A stretch of 7,827 bases of DNA, taken from an uncultured Oscillospiraceae bacterium (lineage in GTDB: Bacteria > Bacillota > Clostridia > Oscillospirales > Acutalibacteraceae). A program made the position numbers and the translations under genes. The stretch is taken from contig UQZS01000068.1 of the NCBI GenBank assembly GCA_900545625.1, positions 1 through 7,827 of the forward strand. The letters are read 5' to 3'. Below are positions 1 through 5,840 of the stretch, piece by piece. The notes under the pieces were generated by a model, which saw nothing but the letters and a program-made list of their open reading frames with translations, had not been told where the DNA came from and did no database searches. Each line of letters opens with the position of its first letter. Position 1 is the stretch's first letter.

Positions 1-313
<313 letters not shown>

Positions 314-411
314 TTTTGTGGTCTTCCAAAGTGAAACCACTTGCTTGTCCCCTCTCTTTCTTCCCCTTACCTCACTCCTTCCCTTTGTTCAGTTTTTAGG
401 GTGTAATTTTT
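314..411 (+). other. rRNA operon 3' spacer, pyrimidine-rich, no 5S gene
   Basis: About 98 nt lie between the 23S 3' end and the terminator. In most bacteria the 5S gene (about 117 nt) would sit here, but the interval is too short and shows no 5S landmarks such as a CCGAAC-type segment. A short imperfect hairpin can form near the start (GTGGT at 318-322 with ACCAC further on), perhaps a processing remnant. From about 345 to 387 the + strand is almost entirely C and T. I see no open reading frame or promoter here. Confidence 0.6.
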
Positions 412-444
412 AAATGACCTGTCCTTTTGGACAGGTCATTTTTT
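412..444 (+). terminator. Rho-independent terminator of the rRNA operon
   Basis: A perfect 13-bp stem (412-424 with 429-441) encloses a TTTT loop, and the T run (439-444) overlaps and follows its 3' arm. It lies ~100 nt after the 23S gene in the right orientation to end the rrn transcript. The A run before the stem is short, so it is mainly a + strand terminator. Confidence 0.93.
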
Positions 445-503
445 ATGCTTATGGAAAATTTGTCCTTGGATTTGTATTTTCTGACGAATGTACGCAGGAT
501 ATG

Positions 504-533
504 TTGCCTTTTCCTCCCTGCGCATGCTACAAT
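504..533 (+). promoter_or_regulatory. Probable SigA promoter of the phosphoesterase-Nudix-lipoprotein operon
   Basis: The -10 box TACAAT (528-533) is preceded by TG at 525-526, making an extended -10 element. A -35 candidate, TTGCCT (504-509, 4 of 6 consensus bases), lies 18 bp upstream. The predicted start near 540 gives a very short leader (about 18 nt) before the ATG at 558. It lies after the rrn terminator, so the operon should be transcribed independently of the rRNA genes. No operator repeat was seen. Confidence 0.65.
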
Positions 534-557
534 TAAAAAGAAATGGGGGAGAAACGG

Positions 558-1568
558 ATGAAAACCAAAATCGCTGCCGGATTACTTGTTTTGCTGCTTG
601 TGCTTTCCTGCCTGACCGCATGCGGCGGGGATATTACGGATCGCGTACAGAGCGTTTCGGTCGTTGGGCGGGCTGTACCGACCTTTACCGTGGATGCGAA
701 CGGCGACTTTACTGTGCTGCAATTTACGGATACCCACCTCATCAGCGGTACGACGGGCAAGGACGAAAAGACGCTTACCGCCATGCGCACGCAAATAGAG
801 GCGCAAAAGCCCGATCTGGTCGTGATCTCGGGGGATATGATCGAGGGGAGCAATGTTGACCCGCGCTTTAACAAGCTTGCCGCGATCGAAGCCGTCGGCA
901 CGCTGTTTGAAGAGCTCGGGCAATATTGGGCGTATGTCCCCGGCAACAACGACGGTGAGAAAAACGGTTCGACTGAGGACGTGGTCGCTGTTTTGTCGGC
1001 GTATAACCACTGTATTGTCGCCGATGAAGAGAATTCAACAGGCGCGACGCAGTATGCGGTCGACTTGCAGCGTGCAGACGGTACGCTTGTGCACAGCCTG
1101 ATTTTTATGGATTCGCTGGCGCGCGACGCGAGCAACGACTATGACTACATGAAAGCCGATCAAGTACAGTGGGTCAGCCGTACTATCGTGGAAAAACAGT
1201 CGGCAAATCCGAATGTCACCGTCAGCCTGTTTTTCCACATGAATACACCGAACTTTGCCCTTTCCGGGCAGAACGGCACGCCGTATTCCGAAGAGATCGC
1301 ACCTGTTCCCGCCGATTTTTATACAGGGATTGACGGCAACGCCGCACTGGACAGCGCTCTGGCAGATGCGGGCTGTGTGGGACTTGTATCCATCGGGCAC
1401 ATTCATCCCGAAACAAACTATGTGAGCTTTTATAACAATACATATTATCAGGTCGTCCGTTCGTCCGGCTATGCCATTACAGACACGCCCGGCTGTTCGT
1501 TGATCACGATCCACTCGAACGCCGAGACGGCAGAGGATATGTATGACTTTACGGAGATCGCCTTTTAA
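558..1568 (+). CDS. Lipoprotein metallophosphoesterase (calcineurin-like, Dcr2-type)
   Basis: A 336-residue protein, probably an extracytoplasmic membrane-anchored phosphoesterase of the calcineurin-like superfamily using a two-metal centre; the substrate is unknown. The N-terminus is a lipoprotein signal: K2 and K4, a hydrophobic stretch 5-19, then lipobox L19-T-A-C22. Superfamily motifs appear in order: DTH (58-60), GD (92-93), GNND (129-132, where GNHD is usual), His227, and GHIH (280-283). The DTHL and GHIH segments resemble the Dcr2/PPA1-like branch. The start at 558 is chosen because GGGGGAG (545-551) sits 6 nt upstream and the signal peptide begins there; an ATG at 543 overlaps that site and would be almost leaderless. 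It is first in a likely operon with the Nudix gene 32 nt downstream. The odd point is Asn131 in place of the motif His, which normally helps catalysis, so activity may be altered. Confidence 0.88.
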   Translation: MKTKIAAGLLVLLLVLSCLTACGGDITDRVQSVSVVGRAVPTFTVDANGDFTVLQFTDTHLISGTTGKDEKTLTAMRTQIEAQKPDLVVISGDMIEGSNVDPRFNKLAAIEAVGTLFEELGQYWAYVPGNNDGEKNGSTEDVVAVLSAYNHCIVADEENSTGATQYAVDLQRADGTLVHSLIFMDSLARDASNDYDYMKADQVQWVSRTIVEKQSANPNVTVSLFFHMNTPNFALSGQNGTPYSEEIAPVPADFYTGIDGNAALDSALADAGCVGLVSIGHIHPETNYVSFYNNTYYQVVRSSGYAITDTPGCSLITIHSNAETAEDMYDFTEIAF

Positions 1569-1600
1569 CCTGTTTCAAGTAAGATAAGGGGATAAACGGC

Positions 1601-2065
1601 ATGAGCTATTTGAAGGAACTGCGTAAATTGGTGGGACATCGCCCGCTTTTGTCGGCAGGCGCGACGGTGTTGGTGATAAGGGATCAAAAAGTTCTACTGA
1701 ACCTGCGTGCCGATACGCATACATGGGGCATCCCGGGCGGCGGTATGGAGTTGGGGGAGTCCTTGGAGGAAGCGGCACGGCGCGAGCTTGCAGAAGAAAC
1801 CGGGCTTTGCGCGCAGGAGCTGCAGCTTTTGACTGTGTTTTCGGGACGGGACTTTTACTTTGAATACCCAAACGGCGACAAGCTGTATTCCGTTATCGCT
1901 CTGTACCGGGCTTTACAAGTCAGCGGCGAATTGCGTATGACGGACGGCGAAAGCCTTGCGCTCGAATACTTTGCCTTGGATGCACTGCCAAAACTCGAAA
2001 GCCGAGCCGAAGCCGTACTTCGTTGGGTGTCGGCGCACAAAGACTTGTTGGGCGTGGATGCATAG
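1601..2065 (+). CDS. Nudix hydrolase
   Basis: A 154-residue cytoplasmic protein with a perfect Nudix box (G-x5-E-x7-R-E-U-x-E-E-x-G-U) at residues 47-69: G47, E53, R61, E62, E65, E66, G68. The RELAEE core supplies the glutamates that bind Mg2+ or Mn2+. Family members hydrolyse nucleoside diphosphates linked to another moiety (dNTPs, ADP-ribose, nucleotide sugars, dinucleotide polyphosphates); the substrate cannot be told from the sequence. The N-terminal segment before the box (SAGATVLVIRD, 18-28) and the length are usual for a single-domain Nudix protein. AAGGGG (1586-1591) lies 9 nt before the ATG. It starts 32 nt after the phosphoesterase stop with no terminator between, so co-transcription is likely. 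A link to the secreted phosphoesterase is not evident, since the two act on opposite sides of the membrane. Confidence 0.93.
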   Translation: MSYLKELRKLVGHRPLLSAGATVLVIRDQKVLLNLRADTHTWGIPGGGMELGESLEEAARRELAEETGLCAQELQLLTVFSGRDFYFEYPNGDKLYSVIALYRALQVSGELRMTDGESLALEYFALDALPKLESRAEAVLRWVSAHKDLLGVDA

Positions 2066-2162
2066 CGCAAGAGCTCGACGCACCCGAAAAGCCCGTACAA
2101 AGGATTAAAAAGGGGGATTTGAAAGGAAAGATTGCTTGATCGAACCATGCAGTGGATAGGAT

Positions 2163-2168
2163 AGGAGG
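2163..2168 (+). promoter_or_regulatory. Ribosome binding site AGGAGG before an ATA start codon
   Basis: This is a perfect Shine-Dalgarno core. Exactly 6 nt downstream, at the ideal spacing, is ATA AAA ATT TTT (2175-2186) rather than ATG. It fixes the start of the small lipoprotein gene. The in-frame stop TAG at 2157-2159 rules out any start further upstream. Confidence 0.8.
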
Positions 2169-2174
2169 ATTCAT

Positions 2175-2699
2175 ATAAAAATTTTTGCGGCGATTTTACT
2201 TTGTTTATCCTTATGTTTGAGCTTGTGGGGATGTGGCTTAGCCGACCGTGAGCCGGCGGCAGACACGACTGCCATATCTGCGCCGACGGAACAAACCGCG
2301 GCATCTGCCGAACAGCAGCTGGCGACCTTTCAAGCGATAACTGCTGATTCGATTCGTGCCTTGGATATTGTATATACACGCCCCGAAAACGGCGGCACGC
2401 GCGTGTATAAAACGTTCACGGAAACAAGCGATATACAGGCAGTCTTGGATATTTTGGAGGAAGCAGACCTGCAACCTGCGGAAAATCAGGAACCGCAGGG
2501 CGGTTGGACTTTGCTTGTGCGCATTTGGCCTTCAACGCAATCCGGCAAGAGCGCAGAGCCGTTGCTCATTTCTTCAGGCGGTGATACATCGGTCAAAATC
2601 GGCAGCTATGCCTATACCGCAGGAAGCGATGCATATTATACCGATCTGCTTGCCCTGTTTGAGGCGTCTGCCGCAGAGGAAAAACCGTATATCATGTAA
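2175..2699 (+). CDS. Small lipoprotein of unknown function, apparent ATA start
   Basis: I do not recognise the family. Read from ATA at 2175 the product is 174 residues and has a complete lipoprotein signal: Lys2, a hydrophobic run 3-18, and lipobox L17-W-G-C20 (Trp at -2 is unusual). A low-complexity Ala/Thr/Glu linker (about 23-50) follows, then a folded domain (about 55-165) with a YKTF segment, an ILEEADLQP helix, a WTLLVRIWP strand and an SSGG turn. It is probably an anchored extracytoplasmic protein. The start is set by AGGAGG at 2163-2168. The first conventional candidate, TTG at 2217, has no ribosome binding site and would delete most of the signal peptide. The gene is probably co-transcribed with the Nudix gene 109 nt upstream; I found no convincing promoter in that gap. 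ATA is a very inefficient start, so this may be an ATG mutated to ATA, a base error, or a weakly expressed gene. Confidence 0.75.
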   Translation: MKIFAAILLCLSLCLSLWGCGLADREPAADTTAISAPTEQTAASAEQQLATFQAITADSIRALDIVYTRPENGGTRVYKTFTETSDIQAVLDILEEADLQPAENQEPQGGWTLLVRIWPSTQSGKSAEPLLISSGGDTSVKIGSYAYTAGSDAYYTDLLALFEASAAEEKPYIM

Positions 2700-2725
2700 T
2701 GGCAACAAAAGCAACATGAAACGAA

Positions 2726-2755
2726 CCCGCCCTGTCCGAAAAAGGACAGAGCGGG
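2726..2755. terminator. Hairpin terminator between convergent genes
   Basis: A 12-position stem (2726-2737 with 2744-2755) has one C-A mismatch (2731/2750) and a GAAAAA loop. It begins 26 nt after the lipoprotein stop and ends 28 nt before the stop of the convergent GNAT gene. Flanking T tracts are modest on both strands (CTTTGTATATTTG on +, TTCGTTTC on -). It could serve both operons, but neither side is a textbook T run. Confidence 0.72.
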
Positions 2756-2783
2756 CTTTGTATATTTGTTCTATTGCTCTCTG

Positions 2784-3866
2784 TTATTGATCCAACCATT
2801 CTTCCTTCAAGATCCCGTACTTCTGCGCATCACCCGTGCCGAAGCCTGCCTTATAGTAATGCTGGCGCGCAATGCCCTCCGGCGTCATGCCGAGCTTTTG
2901 CATGACCTTGCCCGATGCGGGATTGCGGGTATCATGTCCCGAATAAATGCGGTGAAAGCCGATCTCGCAGAACAGGTATTCGAACACGGCGTGCGCGGCT
3001 TCCGTCATATAGCCCCGGTTCCAATAGGGCTTGTCGATCTGCCAGCCCATCCCGGCGTCCCAAAGCCCGTCGTGCTCTGTGACCGAAATTTGCCCGATGA
3101 CTTTCCTGCCGTCCAAGGTGATCGCCCAGTTGTAGTTGTCCTCGCGCTTGTAGCCCTCCAGCCAGTATTGCAGGATCTTTTCAGAGTCCTCTACGCTGCG
3201 GTGTGTCCGGTAGCTGACATAGCGCGTGACCGCAGGGTTGCCCGCCCATACGAAAATATCCGCCGCATCCGTTTTGCAGAATCGGCGCAGGATGAGCCGC
3301 TCGGTGTGAAGTGTCTGCGTCCCCTTGTGGTGCGTCAGCTCTTCGCCGTTTTTTGTCCACAGGTATTCTTTGCTGCGGAAACGCTTGCTGCCGTCGAAGT
3401 TTTCATATTCGCCGTAGCCGGTAAACACCAGCCCGCAGTTTCGGATCACCTGTCCGCTTCGGGGATTATCTACCGCGTGGCAGGAACCGATGCGTGTTTC
3501 ATGCAGAGTCTCCTTTGCGAATTGTACGATCTTCACCGCCGCCTCGGTCGTAAAGCCCCGATGCCAGCGGTCATAGCGCAGATAGTAGCCGAGACGCCAT
3601 TGCTGTCTTTCGGCTTCCCAGTAAAGACCGCCCACGCCGATCAATTCGCCGCTTGCCTTTTCAATGAACCCGAAATCATAAGATGTGTCCGAATCATTGT
3701 CGACGCTTTGCAGCCATTCGAGCGTGTCGGCTGTCGTTTCGTGCCGCTTATAGCCAATATACCGCGTCACCCGCTCGTCGCCGGCACACCAGAATACGGC
3801 TGGGGCGTCTGCCGTAGTCAGCGGGCGCAGGATCAGCCTTTCGGTTTCTAAAATCGGTGTTTTCAT
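2784..3866 (-). CDS. Tandem two-domain GNAT N-acetyltransferase (RimJ/RimL type)
   Basis: A 360-residue cytoplasmic protein made of two consecutive GNAT domains of the RimJ/RimL (Acetyltransf_3) type, which move acetyl from acetyl-CoA to an amine; the acceptor is unknown. Domain 1 spans about 6-170 and domain 2 about 186-355. Each opens with the same motif (TERLILR at 8-14 and 188-194) and continues with similar VTRY segments (33-36, 213-216). Each also has the acetyl-CoA pyrophosphate-binding turn before a helix: RWHRGFTTEA (100-109) and YWNRGYMTEA (281-290). Single-domain family members are about 170-190 residues, so this is an in-frame duplication or fusion with a short linker (172-185). 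The start at 3866 has GGGAGG (3874-3879 on the complement) 7 nt upstream; an extension to 3923 would add 19 residues without family character. No convincing promoter was seen on this strand. Confidence 0.9.
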   Translation of the reverse strand: MKTPILETERLILRPLTTADAPAVFWCAGDERVTRYIGYKRHETTADTLEWLQSVDNDSDTSYDFGFIEKASGELIGVGGLYWEAERQQWRLGYYLRYDRWHRGFTTEAAVKIVQFAKETLHETRIGSCHAVDNPRSGQVIRNCGLVFTGYGEYENFDGSKRFRSKEYLWTKNGEELTHHKGTQTLHTERLILRRFCKTDAADIFVWAGNPAVTRYVSYRTHRSVEDSEKILQYWLEGYKREDNYNWAITLDGRKVIGQISVTEHDGLWDAGMGWQIDKPYWNRGYMTEAAHAVFEYLFCEIGFHRIYSGHDTRNPASGKVMQKLGMTPEGIARQHYYKAGFGTGDAQKYGILKEEWLDQ

Positions 3867-3923
3867 ACAAATTCCTCCCTTTGTTTTTAGTGATTTTCTA
3901 CGAACGGTTCGGTGGGAAACCAT

Positions 3924-3952
3924 TTGACAAATTCTTCTGAAATCGTTACAAT
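3924..3952 (+). promoter_or_regulatory. Strong SigA-type promoter of the ABC exporter operon
   Basis: A perfect -35 TTGACA (3924-3929) and a -10 TACAAT (3947-3952, one mismatch to TATAAT) are separated by the optimal 17 bp. The predicted start is near 3959, leaving a leader of about 136 nt before the ATG at 4095. So strong a promoter on an exporter gene suggests control after initiation, which fits the hairpins downstream. Confidence 0.85.
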
Positions 3953-3962
3953 ATGTGTATCG

Positions 3963-4007
3963 CGTGTCGAAGCGGTTTTACCGCTGTCAACACGTTTGTT
4001 TTTTGTT
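3963..4007 (+). promoter_or_regulatory. Terminator-like hairpin in the ABC operon leader (possible attenuator)
   Basis: Just after the predicted transcription start, an inner 6-bp stem (3971-3976 with 3980-3985, loop TTT) stacks on an outer perfect 5-bp stem (3963-3967 with 3990-3994). The internal loop between them can add two more pairs (3969/3988, 3970/3987). The 3' arm runs straight into TTTGTTTTTTGTT (3995-4007). This has the shape of an intrinsic terminator placed before the gene, so a premature RNA of roughly 45 nt is predicted. It could instead be a DNA operator, since the repeat is also a dyad. Confidence 0.55.
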
Positions 4008-4043
4008 AAGCTGCCGATTTGCGGGCTCGTAATTCGGTCAAGG

Positions 4044-4067
4044 TGCGCGCGGTGCGGACCGTGCGCG
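4044..4067 (+). promoter_or_regulatory. GC-rich hairpin just upstream of the ABC operon ribosome binding site
   Basis: A 10-bp stem (4044-4053 with 4058-4067, including two G-U pairs) with a GCGG loop ends 12 nt before the AAGGGTGG ribosome binding site (4080-4087). An alternative pairing, CGGTC (4035-4039) with GACCG (4057-4061), would exclude it. GCGGT in its 5' arm (4049-4053) is complementary to ACCGC in the 3' arm of the upstream hairpin (3980-3984). The leader could therefore switch between folds, but this is inference from short complementarities. Confidence 0.45.
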
Positions 4068-4094
4068 AATATGGAACGGAAGGGTGGAACGGAT

Positions 4095-5840
4095 ATGATC
4101 AAAGTTCTCGCAAAAAGCATACGGGAATACAAAAAAACTTCGATTCTAACGCCGATCTTCGTCTCACTTGAGGTCTTGCTGGAATGTGTGATCCCCTTTG
4201 TGATCGCCCAGCTTGTGAACGCGATTAAAAACGATGTGAGCATGGAGCTTTTGCTGCGTTATGGTACGATTTTGGTCGTCATGGCGCTTTTGTCGCTGCT
4301 GTTCGGCGCGCTCGCAGGCTCGACTTGTGCAACGGCGTCCAGCGGCTTCGCGAAGAATCTGCGCAAGGATATGTACGCGCGTATCCAGACCTATTCCTTT
4401 GAAAATATCGACAAATTCTTAGTCTCGTCGCTCGTCACGCGCATGACCACCGACGTAACCAATGTCCAGCAGGCGTATATGATGATCATCCGCATTGCTA
4501 TCCGCGCGCCTTTGATGCTGGTGTTCGCGTTTGTCATGGCATTTGTCATGGGCGGCAGGATGGCATGGATCTTTTTGGTTGTCGTGCCGATTTTGGCCAT
4601 CGGCCTGATCGCCGTCATTTATAAGACGATCCCGCTGTTCCGCAAGGTGTTCCGCAAATACGATAAGCTCAACGAATCCATTCAGGAAAACATCAAGGCG
4701 ATCCGCGTGGTGAAATCCTTTGTGCGCGAAGACCACGAGCAAAAGAAGTTCAATGCGGCCGCTGAGGATGTTTGCCGTGATTTCACCCGTGCCGAACGCA
4801 TTCTGGCGATCAACAACCCGCTTATGCAGTTCTGCATGTATGTCGTTATGGCGTTCGTGCTCTCCTTCGGCTCATATACGATCATCACGAGCCGCGGCGT
4901 GGATCTGGACGTCGGGCAGTTTTCCTCGCTGCTTACATACAGCTTCATGATTTTAAGCAGCTTGATGATGGTTTCCATGGTGTTCGTAATGATCACGATG
5001 GCTGCCGAATCGGGCAAACGTATCGCCGCGATTTTGACCGAGGAAAGCACGCTGCACAATCCTGAAAATCCGGTGTACGATGTGAAGGACGGCTCGATTT
5101 CGTTCCGAAACGTCAGCTTCAAGTATTCCGAAGCGGCGGAGCGTATGGTGCTTTCCGATATCAATCTGGAAATCCGTTCCGGTGAGACCGTCGGCATCAT
5201 CGGCGGTACAGGTTCTTCCAAATCCTCGCTCATTCAGCTGATCCCCCGCCTTTATGACGCGACCGAGGGCGTGGTGAAGGTCGGCGGGCGCGATGTGCGC
5301 GAGTATGATCTCGAAACGCTGCGCAATCAGGTGGCGGTCGTACTGCAAAAGAATGTGCTGTTCTCCGGTACGATCAAGGAAAACCTGCGCTGGGGCAATA
5401 AGGAGGCGACGGACGCACAGCTGATTCAAGCTTGCCGCATCGCCTGTGCCGACGAATTCATCGACACCTTCCCCGACGGCTATGATACCCATATCGAGCA
5501 GGGCGGCACCAACGTTTCCGGCGGGCAGAAGCAGCGCCTTTGCATTGCCCGCGCGCTGCTGAAAAACCCGAAGATTTTGATCTTGGATGACTCCACAAGC
5601 GCGGTCGATACCAAGACGGATGCAAAGATCCGCAGTGCCTTGCGTACCTATATGCCCGAGACGACCAAGATCATCATCGCCCAGCGCACCGCCTCGGTCG
5701 AGGACGCCGATAAGATCCTTGTGATGGGCGGCGGCAAAATTCAGGCGGTCGGCACGCACAAAGAACTGCTTGCGAGCAACGAGATCTACCGTGAGATCTA
5801 CACCTCGCAGAACAAGAAGGGTGATGAAGATGAAGAATAA
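4095..5840 (+). CDS. ABC exporter half-transporter with degenerate ATP site (subunit 1 of heterodimer)
   Basis: A 581-residue membrane protein: a six-helix type IV exporter domain (helices roughly at 16-40, 57-76, 131-153, 156-176, 241-265, 279-303) followed by an NBD (about 335-570). Motifs: Walker A GGTGSSKSS (370-378, Ser375 where Gly is usual), Q-loop Gln418, intact signature VSGGQ (474-478), Walker B ILILDD (494-499). Asp499 replaces the catalytic Glu and Gln530 replaces the H-loop His. These changes mark the NBD that builds the degenerate site in heterodimeric exporters (TM287, LmrC, BmrC type), so this subunit should need the next gene product. Substrates of such pairs are drugs or lipids; the specific one cannot be told. 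The start at 4095 is preferred: AAGGGTGG (4080-4087) lies 7 nt upstream, while in-frame starts at 3912 and 4071 lack sites and 3912 precedes the promoter. Confidence 0.94.
   Translation: MIKVLAKSIREYKKTSILTPIFVSLEVLLECVIPFVIAQLVNAIKNDVSMELLLRYGTILVVMALLSLLFGALAGSTCATASSGFAKNLRKDMYARIQTYSFENIDKFLVSSLVTRMTTDVTNVQQAYMMIIRIAIRAPLMLVFAFVMAFVMGGRMAWIFLVVVPILAIGLIAVIYKTIPLFRKVFRKYDKLNESIQENIKAIRVVKSFVREDHEQKKFNAAAEDVCRDFTRAERILAINNPLMQFCMYVVMAFVLSFGSYTIITSRGVDLDVGQFSSLLTYSFMILSSLMMVSMVFVMITMAAESGKRIAAILTEESTLHNPENPVYDVKDGSISFRNVSFKYSEAAERMVLSDINLEIRSGETVGIIGGTGSSKSSLIQLIPRLYDATEGVVKVGGRDVREYDLETLRNQVAVVLQKNVLFSGTIKENLRWGNKEATDAQLIQACRIACADEFIDTFPDGYDTHIEQGGTNVSGGQKQRLCIARALLKNPKILILDDSTSAVDTKTDAKIRSALRTYMPETTKIIIAQRTASVEDADKILVMGGGKIQAVGTHKELLASNEIYREIYTSQNKKGDEDEE

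Noticed and set aside
533..1135. 200-codon minus-strand frame opposite the phosphoesterase
   Set aside because: It is Ser/Thr-rich without motifs, and the + strand has complete phosphoesterase motifs and a signal peptide.
2119..2162. Possible promoter just before the small lipoprotein gene (TTGAAA or TTGCTT with TAGGAT)
   Set aside because: TTGAAA is 32 bp from TAGGAT. The better-spaced TTGCTT pair would start transcription at or after the ribosome binding site.
2147..2164. Five-codon ATG mini-ORF ending in the AGGAGG of the small lipoprotein
   Set aside because: It has no well-spaced ribosome binding site and is too short to judge. Reinitiation at ATA is unlikely.
2766..3851. 361-codon open frame on the + strand opposite the GNAT gene
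   Set aside because: Its translation has no family motif, while the opposite strand encodes two clear GNAT domains with a ribosome binding site. It is an antisense shadow.
3962..3990. Minus-strand promoter for the GNAT gene using TTGACA (complement of 3985-3990)
   Set aside because: At 17 bp spacing the -10 position reads ACACGC, which is not a -10 box, so the GNAT promoter remains unidentified.
3912..4094. N-terminal extension of ABC subunit 1 from GTG 3912 or ATG 4071
   Set aside because: 3912 lies upstream of the promoter and neither start has a ribosome binding site. The start at 4095 has one at 7 nt, and exporter homology begins there.
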